From Methylocystis rosea (GTDB taxonomy: Bacteria > Pseudomonadota > Alphaproteobacteria > Rhizobiales > Beijerinckiaceae): DNA of 64,000 bases. Below, piece by piece: positions 9,372 to 17,720 of the stretch; the first letter of the stretch is position 1; each line of letters opens with the position of its first letter. A model generated the notes under the pieces. The model was given only the letters and a program-made list of their open reading frames with translations, did no database searches and was not told the origin of the DNA. The stretch covers positions 2,641,501 to 2,705,500 of the forward strand of contig NZ_CP034086.1 in assembly GCF_003855495.1 (NCBI RefSeq), given 5' to 3'. Both the position numbers and the translations under genes were made by a program.

Positions 9372-9381
9372 GGAACCTGCT

Positions 9382-10368
9382 CTAAGCGCCGCGACTGGCG
9401 AACCAACGCACCGCATCGGCGACTGCATCGGCTGGCGGCCGCGTCTTGTAGCCGAGCGTGCGGCGCGCCTTGGAATCGTCGAAGAACATGCGCTTCCCCG
9501 AAAGCCGCAAGCTCTCCCGATTGAGAAACGGCTCCGAGCCGGCAAAGCGCGCGACGATTTCATTGGCGTAGGCGAGCGGCATGAGCGGCCAGCGCGGCAA
9601 TTTCGCCCAAGGCGGCGGCCGCCCGGTGATCCGCGATATTTCAACGAGCAGGTCGCGCAAGGTCAGATTCTCGCCTCCGAGAATATAGCGCTCGCCTATA
9701 CCGCCGACTTTCATCGCGGCGATGTGGCCCGCGGCGACATCCTCCACATGAACGATGTTGAGTCCGGTATCGACGTAGGCCGGCATGCCGCCGCGCATCG
9801 CCTCGCAGACGATCCTGCCGGTTGGCGTCGGCCGCACGTCGCCGGAGCCGAGCGGCGCAGAGGGGCACACGATGACGGCAGGCAGTCCTTCATCTCGGAT
9901 CATGCCTTCGACCAAACGCTCAGAAAGGACTTTGCTGAGCTTGTAGGCGCCGATCGCCCGTTCTGGAATCAACCGGTTGAATTCTGTGCAGGGCGCCGAA
10001 TCGGGATCAAGCGTCGCGACGCTGCTCGTATGCACGACGCGCTGCACGCCGGCCCGCAGCGCCTCGCGCATGACGATCTCCGTCCCGCTCACATTGACGC
10101 GCATCACCGGTTCTGGATCGGGAGCCCAAAGTCGATAGTTTGCTGCAAGGTGAAAGAGAGCCGAGACGCCGGTCATGGCGCGCCGGACGCTCTCGCGATC
10201 AGTGACGTCGCCTTCGACGATCTCGCAATCCGGCGGCACATTGCCGCGCGAACTCGATCCGCGCAGAAGCGCGCGTACGCAGAATCCTTCCGCCAGCAAA
10301 CCTCTCGCGACAGCGCCGCCGATGAAACCGCTTGCGCCCGTGACAAGTACCGTTCCGCGAGAAACCAT
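9382..10368 (-). CDS. hpnA: Hopanoid-associated sugar epimerase (HpnA-like, extended SDR)
   Basis: NAD(P)-dependent epimerase/dehydratase of 328 aa. Rossmann motif TGASGFIGG at 10-18, HLAANYRLWAPDP at about 73-85, catalytic Tyr142-x3-Lys146 (YKLSK). The LAANYRLWAPDPEPVMRVNVSGT stretch is characteristic of the HpnA family, found with hopanoid genes in methylotrophs and other alphaproteobacteria. Start ATG 10368 follows GGGAAGGAGC. It is not next to squalene-hopene cyclase here; neighbours are a glycosyltransferase and a CDP-alcohol phosphatidyltransferase. The precise sugar substrate of the family is not settled, so a general sugar-epimerase role is safest. Confidence 0.85.
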   Translation of the reverse strand: MVSRGTVLVTGASGFIGGAVARGLLAEGFCVRALLRGSSSRGNVPPDCEIVEGDVTDRESVRRAMTGVSALFHLAANYRLWAPDPEPVMRVNVSGTEIVMREALRAGVQRVVHTSSVATLDPDSAPCTEFNRLIPERAIGAYKLSKVLSERLVEGMIRDEGLPAVIVCPSAPLGSGDVRPTPTGRIVCEAMRGGMPAYVDTGLNIVHVEDVAAGHIAAMKVGGIGERYILGGENLTLRDLLVEISRITGRPPPWAKLPRWPLMPLAYANEIVARFAGSEPFLNRESLRLSGKRMFFDDSKARRTLGYKTRPPADAVADAVRWFASRGA

Positions 10369-10518
10369 GCTCCTTCCCTGCCCCAGCGCCAGCGCCCTTA
10401 AAGAGCCCAGACTCCTTCGCCTCTCTTTGCTGATGGAATCGACAGAAAATGCCGCTTCACGGAAAATGGGCGGCGACCCCGTGAGGTCTAGATCGGGCCA
10501 TGCGCTCGTCAGCGGCCG

Positions 10519-11268
10519 TCAGTTCGCGGCAGTCTCAATCAGACTTTGATCATCTACTTCCAATATGGATGGCTCGTGCGCCGCCAAGGCCGGTGGGAGC
10601 GATTCCATAATCTCGCGCTCCTCGCGCTGCATCCGCGCAAGATCCTTCTGTATGACGACGACGAAGCCAAGGAAGGTCAACCCGGACAGGCCGCCGATCA
10701 CGAGATCCAGGACTGCGAAGCCATAAGCCTGCGCCGTCGTCGCGCTGGAACCGAGCCAAGCTGCAAAAAGCGCCCAGGACGCGACGAGAAGTCGAAACTC
10801 CGTCGCGCCCATGCCGCCGTAAGACAACCGATGCACCCGCTCCGTGACGACCCTCAGATAGGTGTAGGAACTCATCAGAAGATAGAGCGAGAGCACCAGG
10901 AGCGATGAGCCGAGCGTGAAATATGGCGACACGCCCAGACCGACAACGATCAGAGTCTGAGCGATGAGATCGGACGAATGGTCGATGAAATAGCCATAAT
11001 GCGGCCGTTCGATCGAACGATGCCGCGCAAGCGTGCCATCGAGAGAATCGCCGAACCAGTTAAGGAACAGGCCTCCAACGACCAGGACGAGAAATCCACT
11101 GGACCAGTGACAGCCGATGAAGCCGATGAGCGTCAGGCCCGCGCCGCACAATCCGATCGCTGTCAGATGATCCGGGGTCGCCCAGTCCGGCAAACGCCGC
11201 ACCAACGCCAATAGCACAGCGCGCTCCTTGAGCGCGAGAAAACTTTGGTTGATGCGCTGATTGGCCAC
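10519..11268 (-). CDS. CDP-alcohol phosphatidyltransferase family protein (intact active site)
   Basis: Integral membrane enzyme of 249 aa that moves a phospho-group from a CDP-alcohol to an acceptor alcohol. The active-site motif D-G-x2-A-R-x9-G-x3-D-x3-D is complete, with Asp74, Asp77, Asp96 and Asp100. Hydrophobic segments lie around 35-70, 105-135, 160-180 and 185-215. A paralogue with an eroded motif lies at 13330-14034. The neighbourhood (polysaccharide export protein, epimerase) suggests a special lipid or phosphodiester headgroup rather than housekeeping PgsA/PssA, but the substrate is not visible. Confidence 0.85.
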   Translation of the reverse strand: MANQRINQSFLALKERAVLLALVRRLPDWATPDHLTAIGLCGAGLTLIGFIGCHWSSGFLVLVVGGLFLNWFGDSLDGTLARHRSIERPHYGYFIDHSSDLIAQTLIVVGLGVSPYFTLGSSLLVLSLYLLMSSYTYLRVVTERVHRLSYGGMGATEFRLLVASWALFAAWLGSSATTAQAYGFAVLDLVIGGLSGLTFLGFVVVIQKDLARMQREEREIMESLPPALAAHEPSILEVDDQSLIETAAN

Positions 11269-11473
11269 GAGAACCCCTCAAAAGCGTTCAACAAGTTAGC
11301 GTCTGCGCAATTTCCGATGACGCTCAAGCGAACAACCGATCATATCCCAGACATATTACGGATGAAACAGGCAAAACGATGACATATTGAGAACTTAACC
11401 GGCATTAACCCAAATTCGAAAGCTGTAATGCGCCGGCATTTTCCGCGTTGACGCGAAGCAAGCTTTATGCCCG
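11269..11473. other. Intergenic region without a gene, with an imperfect stem
   Basis: This AT-richer 205-nt gap separates the export lipoprotein (ends at 11474) from the phosphatidyltransferase start (11268). Around 11399-11443 an imperfect inverted pair (CCGGCATTA / TAATGCGCCGG) could end the lipoprotein transcript. The half nearer 11268 presumably carries the phosphatidyltransferase promoter; no motif was clear enough to name. Confidence 0.35.
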
Positions 11474-12655
11474 TCAGTACAAATATCGACTGACGGCGAC
11501 GCCCTGAATCGCCGGCTGCCCAACCGTACCGACAAGTTGCATAAGTTTGCTGATGTCGGAGAACGGGGCGTTGCTGACGTAAAGAATGTCTTTGTCGCGA
11601 ATGGGGAAGCGGCGCGCCGCAAACAACGCCGCGGGTTCCCGAAGATTGAGGTGATAGGCGACCGGCACCAGCCCAAGCGCAAGCAGTCGCGGCGAGACCT
11701 GCGGATATTCGCGCGCGAGACTTGCCGGCTCGTAGCGGAGAATGAAAACCCCATCGGGGTCGGCGCGTGAATCGGTCAGGCCGCCGGCCCTGCCGATCGC
11801 CTCTTCGAGCGTGATTCCGCGTGCATCGAATGGAACGACTGCGTTGGCCCCGGTCGCCCCCATGACGGTAAACGTCTGCGGCGTGCGCTCGACGGTCAAA
11901 ATGTCGCCCGCCCGCAAATAGATGTCTTCGCGAGGATTGACGAGCAGCGCCTGAATGGGCGCCCGCGCCGTGCGGTTGCCGCGCGTCAAGGTCACGAAAG
12001 TTTCGTGGACTGGCGAACGATAGCCGCCGGCCGCGGCGATGACGTCCATGATGCGATCGCCGCCGAGCGTCAGCGGAACGCGCGAACCATTGGAGACTTC
12101 GCCGGTGACCGTGACGGCGTTGGTGATGTTGCGAGTCACATTGACCACGACCTGCGGTTCAATCGCCTTGCCGCGAAGCCGCTCGATGATCGCCGACTCG
12201 ACTTCCTGCTGATTGCGGCCGGCGACCTGGATGCGGCCGGCGTAGGGCACGGTGACCGAACCGTCGCGCCCGACCATCTGGTCCGGAATCGCGGCGGATC
12301 GAGATCCAGGGCTCATCCGATCGGCGACGGGCGCCGAGAACAATCCGCCGGAAGCGGCCTCCCAAACAGTGATTTGAACCGAGTCGCCGATTCCGATCGC
12401 CTGGGCGGCGGCAGGCCGGTAATCGCCAAAGTAGCCCCGCAATGTCGGCGGCGCACGGCGGGCGAGCACGATGAGCGAGTTTTCGTCGATCTCGACAAGC
12501 GCGAAGCTCGGCTCCGGCGTGGCCAGCGTCGGCGCCATGCTCTCTACAATGTCCTTACGGGATGGACCTGCCGCAGGAAAAATCGAGCACCCCGCCAGCT
12601 GCAATCCGAGAGCGAGCGCGAGGCAGAGCCGCAGCGGGGGAATGACAATCGTCAA
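11474..12655 (-). CDS. Polysaccharide export outer-membrane lipoprotein (Wza/KpsD family)
   Basis: 393 aa. Lipoprotein signal peptide with lipobox LAGC (Cys about residue 23). The polysaccharide-export domain begins near residue 80 (YRPAAAQAIGIGDSVQITVWEA) with VPYAGRIQVAGRNQQEVE, followed by two SLBB domains (VNVTRNITNAVTVTGEV; IYLRAGDILTVERTPQTFTVMGATG). Wza-type proteins form the outer-membrane pore for capsule or exopolysaccharide. No Wzc-like kinase is in this window. With the glycosyltransferase at 7629 it supports a surface-polymer locus. Start ATG 12655 places the signal peptide correctly. Confidence 0.9.
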   Translation of the reverse strand: MTIVIPPLRLCLALALGLQLAGCSIFPAAGPSRKDIVESMAPTLATPEPSFALVEIDENSLIVLARRAPPTLRGYFGDYRPAAAQAIGIGDSVQITVWEAASGGLFSAPVADRMSPGSRSAAIPDQMVGRDGSVTVPYAGRIQVAGRNQQEVESAIIERLRGKAIEPQVVVNVTRNITNAVTVTGEVSNGSRVPLTLGGDRIMDVIAAAGGYRSPVHETFVTLTRGNRTARAPIQALLVNPREDIYLRAGDILTVERTPQTFTVMGATGANAVVPFDARGITLEEAIGRAGGLTDSRADPDGVFILRYEPASLAREYPQVSPRLLALGLVPVAYHLNLREPAALFAARRFPIRDKDILYVSNAPFSDISKLMQLVGTVGQPAIQGVAVSRYLY

Positions 12656-12851
12656 AGTCGCTCCAATATATGCGCCCGCCGGCGCGAATTATTGAACACA
12701 GAGGAAGAGCCCTCCCAGAGACGCCGGGAGCTTGTGCGGGCCAACCCAATATGCCGGCTATATGGCGGAAATGCCACCAGTTTTGTGAAGGATCGTAAAA
12801 ATTTTACCAAAACGTTTGGATGGTTAATCGGACCGCCAGAATCGCCGTTTT

Positions 12852-13280
12852 TCAATCAGCTTTGTCGAACGTTCTCAGCGAGAGCGCGCGAACGCGGGCA
12901 TCCGGGAGACGCTCGAAATCGGTCGCGCTGTGACGCTGGCCTTCCGCGCCATGAAATACGAAAACGCCGCCTCGCGTCACGATCAGATCGTTATAACGAA
13001 GGGTGGGATCGTCGAGCGCCGCCAAGAGCGGGTCCAACGAGGTCGGCGCGCCAGCGCGCGTTGGCCGCCCCACGCGCAGCTCGGATTCCGCACGCGCCGC
13101 GAAGGCTTCATAGCGTTGCCGCGCCGCTTCGACTTTCAGACGCCAACTCGTATAGGCTGCGGGCGCGTCTCTCGCTTCAAGCGCTGAAAGAGAAGGGGAG
13201 GCCGAGCGTGCGCTGGCGCTTGCCCCAACGGCTCCCAGCAGAACTCCAATGACTGTTATCGTCACGTAAGCGGCGCGCAT
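12852..13280 (-). CDS. Secreted protein of unknown function
   Basis: 142 aa. N-terminal signal peptide of about 24 residues (MRAAYVTITVIGVLLGAVGASASA). The rest is helical and charged, with no cysteines and no motif I recognise (for example DPLLAALDDPTLRYNDLIV and GGVFVFHGAEG). It lies 49 nt after the degenerate phosphatidyltransferase paralogue (start 14034, stop 13330) and before the Wza-like gene, all on the minus strand, so it may belong to the same surface-polymer operon. Function unknown. Confidence 0.6.
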   Translation of the reverse strand: MRAAYVTITVIGVLLGAVGASASARSASPSLSALEARDAPAAYTSWRLKVEAARQRYEAFAARAESELRVGRPTRAGAPTSLDPLLAALDDPTLRYNDLIVTRGGVFVFHGAEGQRHSATDFERLPDARVRALSLRTFDKAD

Positions 13281-13329
13281 GAAGGTAAATGCGCCCGCGT
13301 GACGAAAGTTCCGCGCTTCCTTCCAGCGA

Positions 13330-14034
13330 CTACTCGTCGCTGCTTTGCGCGGAGGCGGCCGCGATCCGGCGTCCGTCCTTGAACAGCTTGGCGAACAGCC
13401 CGAGGACCGCCACCAGCGCGAGCCCGATCACCGCGACGTCGATCGCCGGCAGGGGATCGTGCTGACTTGCGGGAACGCCGAGCGCGATCGCGGCGAAAGG
13501 CCAGAAGGCCAGAAGTATGCGGAACTCCGTCACGCCCAGACCGATGTAAGCCATCTGCTGAACATGGCGCGTCGCGGCGCGAATATAGCCATAGGAAGAG
13601 AATAGCAGGTAGCAGACGAGCACCGCCGCAGCAGCGCGCAGCGTCAGAAACGGCGAAAATCCGTAGGCGATGATAAGCAGTATGTGCGAGAAGAGTTCAG
13701 AGACGTGATGCGACATGCCGGCGCCCGGCAGTTCGCCGCCGCGCAGCCGCGCCAGCGGAAGATCCGTCGTCAGGCCGAACCAGTTGACGAACATCGCCGG
13801 CGGCACGAGCCAGACCAACTCAGGCCATGAGCGGCAGCCGACCAGCGCCGCCGCCGCGAGCGCTGCGCCGCCCGCGCCGATCATCGACAGATGCGCGGGC
13901 GCGATCCAGCGCGGCGCGGCCCGCGCCATGCTTTGGACCAGGCGTTGTTCCGCGGCATAGAGGAAGCTCTGCCCGCGTCCGGGCGAACCGCCAAATAGCC
14001 GATTGGCCACCTCGCCGAAATTCATGACGCGCAT
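13330..14034 (-). CDS. CDP-alcohol phosphatidyltransferase paralogue with eroded active site
   Basis: About 234 aa from ATG 14034 (an alternative ATG is 14025; the frame also extends to 14088). It aligns along its length with the enzyme at 10519-11268: matching starts (RINQ/FGEVANRL), WFG before the motif, the TM pattern, and TEFR[LI]L[LV]A near the end. The catalytic motif is degraded: Asp74 to Leu88, Gly78 to Leu92, Asp96 to His110, Asp100 to Leu114; only one Asp (91) and the LAR core remain. It is probably catalytically dead, perhaps a partner or regulator of the intact paralogue. The reading frame is otherwise undamaged. Confidence 0.72.
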   Translation of the reverse strand: MRVMNFGEVANRLFGGSPGRGQSFLYAAEQRLVQSMARAAPRWIAPAHLSMIGAGGAALAAAALVGCRSWPELVWLVPPAMFVNWFGLTTDLPLARLRGGELPGAGMSHHVSELFSHILLIIAYGFSPFLTLRAAAAVLVCYLLFSSYGYIRAATRHVQQMAYIGLGVTEFRILLAFWPFAAIALGVPASQHDPLPAIDVAVIGLALVAVLGLFAKLFKDGRRIAAASAQSSDE

Positions 14035-14224
14035 GCCCCTGCTGCTATGGGGTCGGAAAAACGGCGCCCCAGCCGTAGACAATCTCAAGCGTTGAAATCT
14101 ACGCGCTTGCGGCGCTGCTGCAAGTCGCCGATGATCTTCGGGCCCTGGCGCCGCATTTAACCTATCTCAGGGAATTCCTTCAAAACTTTGGCGAAGCCCG
14201 CAGCGAGCTGATCCGGAGACCTTT

Positions 14225-14974
14225 ATGTCGGAAAAGATCGTCGTTTCGAGGGATGCCGGGGTGCTGCGCCTGCTGCTGAACCGCCCCGAAAAAAAGAACG
14301 CGCTGAACCGCGACATGTATCGCGCATTGATCGCCGCTCTTGATGGCGCGGCCCGTGACGAGACGGTGCGTGCCGTCGTCTTCGCCGGCGCGGGCGGCAA
14401 TTTCACGGCGGGCAATGATCTCGCCGACTTTCGCGATTTTGCGCCTGGCGCAGAAACATTTCCGGCGCTGGCCTTCGTTCGCGCGGCGGCGGCCTTCGAG
14501 AAGCCGCTCGTCGCCGCCGTGACCGGGGACGCCGTCGGCGTCGGAACCACCCTGCTCTTCCACTGCGACCTCGTCTACGCCAGCCCAGAGGCGCGTTTCA
14601 AAATGCCGTTCATTGATCTGGCGCTGCCGCCGGAGGGTGGCGCCAGCCTGCTGGTCCCGCAGCGGTTCGGGATGGCCAAGGCGTCCCAATATCTGCTGCT
14701 CGGCGAGAGTTTCGACGGCGCGGAAGCCTTCCGTCTCGGCCTCGTCAACGCTGTCGCCTCCCCGGAAGTCGTCCTCGACCTTGCGATGGAGGCCGCACGC
14801 CGCCTGGCGGCGAAACCCCGTGAGGCGCTACTCGCGGCGCGGCGGCTGATGCGCGGCGAGCCGAACGACATACGATCGCGCATCGACGCGGAAGCCGCGC
14901 TTTTCGCCAAGGCGCTGACGTCGCCCGAAGCGCGCGAGCGCTTCGCCGCCTTTTTCGCTTCGAAGTCGCGTTAG
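14225..14974 (+). CDS. Enoyl-CoA hydratase/isomerase (crotonase) family protein
   Basis: 249 aa, cytoplasmic. The crotonase fold is clear: LNRPEKKNALN at 19-29, oxyanion-hole loops AGNDLADF and AVTGDAVGVGTTLL, and the PEGGAS loop whose Glu is the general base of isomerase/hydratase members. It lacks the second catalytic Glu loop of classical short-chain enoyl-CoA hydratase, so the exact reaction (hydration or double-bond isomerisation of an acyl-CoA) is open. Start ATG 14225 follows GGAGACC. It stands alone between the polymer locus and the DnaJ-type gene. Confidence 0.85.
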   Translation: MSEKIVVSRDAGVLRLLLNRPEKKNALNRDMYRALIAALDGAARDETVRAVVFAGAGGNFTAGNDLADFRDFAPGAETFPALAFVRAAAAFEKPLVAAVTGDAVGVGTTLLFHCDLVYASPEARFKMPFIDLALPPEGGASLLVPQRFGMAKASQYLLLGESFDGAEAFRLGLVNAVASPEVVLDLAMEAARRLAAKPREALLAARRLMRGEPNDIRSRIDAEAALFAKALTSPEARERFAAFFASKSR

Positions 14975-15094
14975 CCTTCAGCGCGGCGCGACCTGCGCCG
15001 CTTGCGTTGCCGACGCGCTTCTCCCAAATAATAGGGCGGACATACGCGCCCGCGCCGCCAAGGGCGGGCGCTCACATGGGCTGATGGGAAAATT

Positions 15095-16093
15095 ATGCGC
15101 GATCCTTACGACGTTCTCGGCGTGTCCAAATCGGCGAGTCACGCCGAAATCAAGAAGGCCTATCGCCAGCTCGCCAAGAAATTCCACCCTGACCGCAACA
15201 AGGACGACACGAAAGCCAAGGAGCGATTCACGGAAATCAACTCCGCCTATGAAATCGTCGGCGACGAGACGAAGAAGGCGCAGTTCGACAAGGGCGAGAT
15301 CGGTCCCGACGGGAAACCCCGCTACACCGGCTTCGAGGGCTTCGGCGCGGGCGCGGGCGCCGGCCCCGGCGGCTTCACCCGCGGCTGGCGAACGGGCGGC
15401 GCGCCTGGCGGCGGCGCGCCCGGCGGCGATCAGCATTTCGAGTTTCACTTCGGCAATGAGGCGCCCGGCGGCGGCGGGCGCGCGGGCTTCGACCCTTCCG
15501 ACCTCTTCGCGGATCTCTTCGGCGCGGGCGGACGCCGTCGCGCCGGCCCGCAGCCGACTCGAGGCGACGATGTCGTCGCCACCGCCACCGTGCCGCTCGA
15601 AACGGTCGCTCACGGCGGCTCGGCCCGCGTCATCCTGCCCAGCGGCCGCACGCTGGAAGTCAAAATTCCTGCGGGAATCGAAGACGGCAAGCAGATTCGT
15701 CTGCGCGGCCAGGGCCAGCCCGGCTCCATGGGGGGCGAACCCGGCGACGCGCTGATCACCGTGAAGGTCGCGCCCCATCCCCATTTCAAGCTGGATGGCC
15801 GCGATTTGCGGCTGGAGCTGCCGGTCACGGTTTATGAAGCCGCGCTCGGCGGACGGGTCGAGACCCCGACGCTGAACGGCAAGGTGGAGCTAAGCATCCC
15901 GCCGCACTCCAACAGCGGGCGCGTGCTGCGGCTGCGCGGCAAAGGACTTCCGGCGAGCGAAGGCAAAATAGCCGGCGACCTTTATGTCTCGCTGAAGATC
16001 ATGCTGCCGGAAACGGCGTCCAGCGATCTCGACGCGCGGATGCGGGAATGGCGCGACGCGCAGCCCTACGATCCGCGCGCCAAAATGTCTTGA
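15095..16093 (+). CDS. DnaJ-class co-chaperone without zinc finger (CbpA-like)
   Basis: 332 aa. The J domain fills residues 1-66 with the HPD tripeptide ([11 protein letters not shown]) that stimulates DnaK ATPase. A long Gly-rich linker follows (about 85-155), then two C-terminal substrate-binding beta domains ([41 protein letters not shown]). The four CxxCxGxG repeats of true DnaJ are absent, so this is a class B type such as CbpA. It probably serves stress folding with DnaK encoded elsewhere. Convergent with the anti-sigma gene, 10 nt apart. Confidence 0.9.
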   Translation: MRDPYDVLGVSKSASHAEIKKAYRQLAKKFHPDRNKDDTKAKERFTEINSAYEIVGDETKKAQFDKGEIGPDGKPRYTGFEGFGAGAGAGPGGFTRGWRTGGAPGGGAPGGDQHFEFHFGNEAPGGGGRAGFDPSDLFADLFGAGGRRRAGPQPTRGDDVVATATVPLETVAHGGSARVILPSGRTLEVKIPAGIEDGKQIRLRGQGQPGSMGGEPGDALITVKVAPHPHFKLDGRDLRLELPVTVYEAALGGRVETPTLNGKVELSIPPHSNSGRVLRLRGKGLPASEGKIAGDLYVSLKIMLPETASSDLDARMREWRDAQPYDPRAKMS

Positions 16094-16103
16094 GGTCCTC
16101 GGA

Positions 16104-16997
16104 TTATTTAACTTCGGCTGGCGTCGCCGCGACCGCGGCGGCGGCCGCTTCCGCCGCGGCCTGCATCGCTTCGGGCGCCAAGGCGCCAACGAGCACGAAG
16201 GCGAAGCCGCCAGCCCGCCATTCGATGACCGAAACGCCCTGACCGCGCTGGCCAGCCGGCGCGGCGAGGGCCTCCGCCCGCTCGAAATAAAGACCAACCC
16301 GCCCACCGTCGTCGCGCTCATAGACGAGAAACGCCGCCGGCGCCGCGACGCCGGGCGCGACGCGTCCGCCAAGCAGCCGCAATCCAACGCCGCTCAAATC
16401 CGGCGCGCGTGAAAACCCGACGCGCTCTTGCAGCCACGCGAGAAGCTCGCCACGCCGGCTGGCCTCGACCTCCACGGGTCGCGGGTCAAGGATGTAGGTC
16501 GCGTAGGTCAAGCCCGCCCGTGCGGCATAGCTCGTGGCGGCGATGGCGCGCGTCGTCGGGCTCTGCGCCGGGGGACGGCTTGCCAGAAAGAGCAACGCGG
16601 CCGCGGCGACGGCCGCGCCGGCGATGAGCGTCAGCAGCGTCGACGCGAGCGCCTGGCGCCGCCGGCTCGCGCGGATTTCGTCGAGCTTGCGCGTCGGACG
16701 CGGCGCGGCGCCGGGTCGCCCCCAATGGATGGCGCCGGTTTCTATCGGCCCCTGACCGGCGGGCGGGGCCGGCGGGCGCGCCGCCGCCTCCCGCAGCGAC
16801 AGCGGCGGCGTCTCAAGCGCCACCGGCTCAAAAGCGGCGCGCAGCGCCGCGTTCTGTCGCCGCCAGCCCTCAACGAGAGCGGCGTCCTCGGGATGCTGCA
16901 GGAGATGGTCTTCGACCTTGCGCCGCCGCTCGGGGTCGAGTTCGCCGTCGACGAGGGCGTGTAAATCGGCTTCTTCGATCAGGGCCGAGGGCGTCAT
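16104..16997 (-). CDS. Membrane-anchored anti-sigma factor
   Basis: 297 aa. The N-terminal helical domain (about 1-50: EEADLHALVDGELDPERRRKVEDHL) is the anti-sigma domain; one TM helix lies at about 116-141 (ALASTLLTLIAGAAVAAAALLFL), and a periplasmic domain of about 150 aa follows. The Cys/His zinc ligands of ZAS anti-sigma factors are missing; the region has no Cys. Start ATG 16997 lies 5 nt after the stop of the sigma gene, so the pair is one operon with the sigma first. Release of the sigma presumably needs proteolysis or binding at the periplasmic domain; the signal is unknown. Confidence 0.8.
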   Translation of the reverse strand: MTPSALIEEADLHALVDGELDPERRRKVEDHLLQHPEDAALVEGWRRQNAALRAAFEPVALETPPLSLREAAARPPAPPAGQGPIETGAIHWGRPGAAPRPTRKLDEIRASRRRQALASTLLTLIAGAAVAAAALLFLASRPPAQSPTTRAIAATSYAARAGLTYATYILDPRPVEVEASRRGELLAWLQERVGFSRAPDLSGVGLRLLGGRVAPGVAAPAAFLVYERDDGGRVGLYFERAEALAAPAGQRGQGVSVIEWRAGGFAFVLVGALAPEAMQAAAEAAAAAVAATPAEVK

Positions 16998-17002
16998 CGG
17001 CG

Positions 17003-17503
17003 CTACTTCACGACCCGCAGATGCGAAGCGGCGCGGCGGGCGCCCTCCGACGACGCGACGGGCCGCAAACCCTCGGCGCCGAGCGTCGCGCGGGCGCGCA
17101 TCAGACGCGCCAGCGCCGTTTCCCGGCTCGCGCCGACGATGCGCGCGGAGGCGTCATAGCCGAAGCCCTCGAGCGAAACGAGCAGCAGCATGGCGCGCTC
17201 GTCGAAGCAAAGACTTGCAAGCCCGTGCACGACCGGCGGGTGGCGCGACGCTGGACCTGGCGCATCTGCGAGCTTTTTCTGAGACAGCGCGACGAGCGCC
17301 GCATAGGCTTCGATTCGCGCTTCGGCGAGATCGGCGGGGCGCAGCTCGCGCGCCCGGATCCGCGCGCCGACCGACTGCAGCGCGCTTTGCACGAGATCGT
17401 CGGCGATGGCCGGCCCTGCGCCGGCGCAGAGCGCGCGCGCATAGCGTCTCAGGGCCGGAGTCGCTCCGCCCAGATCCGTTATGATGTCGGCTCTTCTGCC
17501 CAT
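17003..17503 (-). CDS. ECF-like RNA polymerase sigma factor
   Basis: 166 aa from ATG 17503. Region 2-like sequence is near 10-45 (RYARALCAGAGPAIADDLVQSAL). A region-4 helix-turn-helix lies near 105-145 (RAMLLLVSLEGFGYDASARIVGASRETALARLMRARATL), the usual ECF pattern. It is more divergent than typical RpoE-like factors, with a weak region 2.4. It is cotranscribed with the anti-sigma gene directly downstream. A longer open frame (to 17866) has low-complexity upstream sequence and is not preferred. Target promoters are unknown. Confidence 0.75.
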   Translation of the reverse strand: MGRRADIITDLGGATPALRRYARALCAGAGPAIADDLVQSALQSVGARIRARELRPADLAEARIEAYAALVALSQKKLADAPGPASRHPPVVHGLASLCFDERAMLLLVSLEGFGYDASARIVGASRETALARLMRARATLGAEGLRPVASSEGARRAASHLRVVK

Positions 17504-17554
17504 GCGGCCCGCTCCGCTCGGTCTTCTCGCCAGTCTGCGAAGCCAATGACGTTT

Positions 17555-17570
17555 CCTATCGAATGATAGG
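17555..17570. promoter_or_regulatory. Short palindrome upstream of the sigma gene
   Basis: CCTATC-GAAT-GATAGG is a perfect 6-bp inverted repeat about 52-67 bases before the sigma start. It sits in the divergent promoter region shared with fabI. It may be an operator or part of a promoter; its role is inferred only from position and symmetry. Confidence 0.3.
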
Positions 17571-17720
17571 GCATCGCCGCGCAATTGGCTATGCTTGGCC
17601 GCTCTGGCGCGTGCGATTTCACATCCGCCGCCGCCTGTGGCGCGAGGGTTTCCTTTGCGCCCAAACCACGCTAAACGGCGCGAGCCGCCGAGCCCTTCTT
17701 TGCCCAGGATATAGACACGC

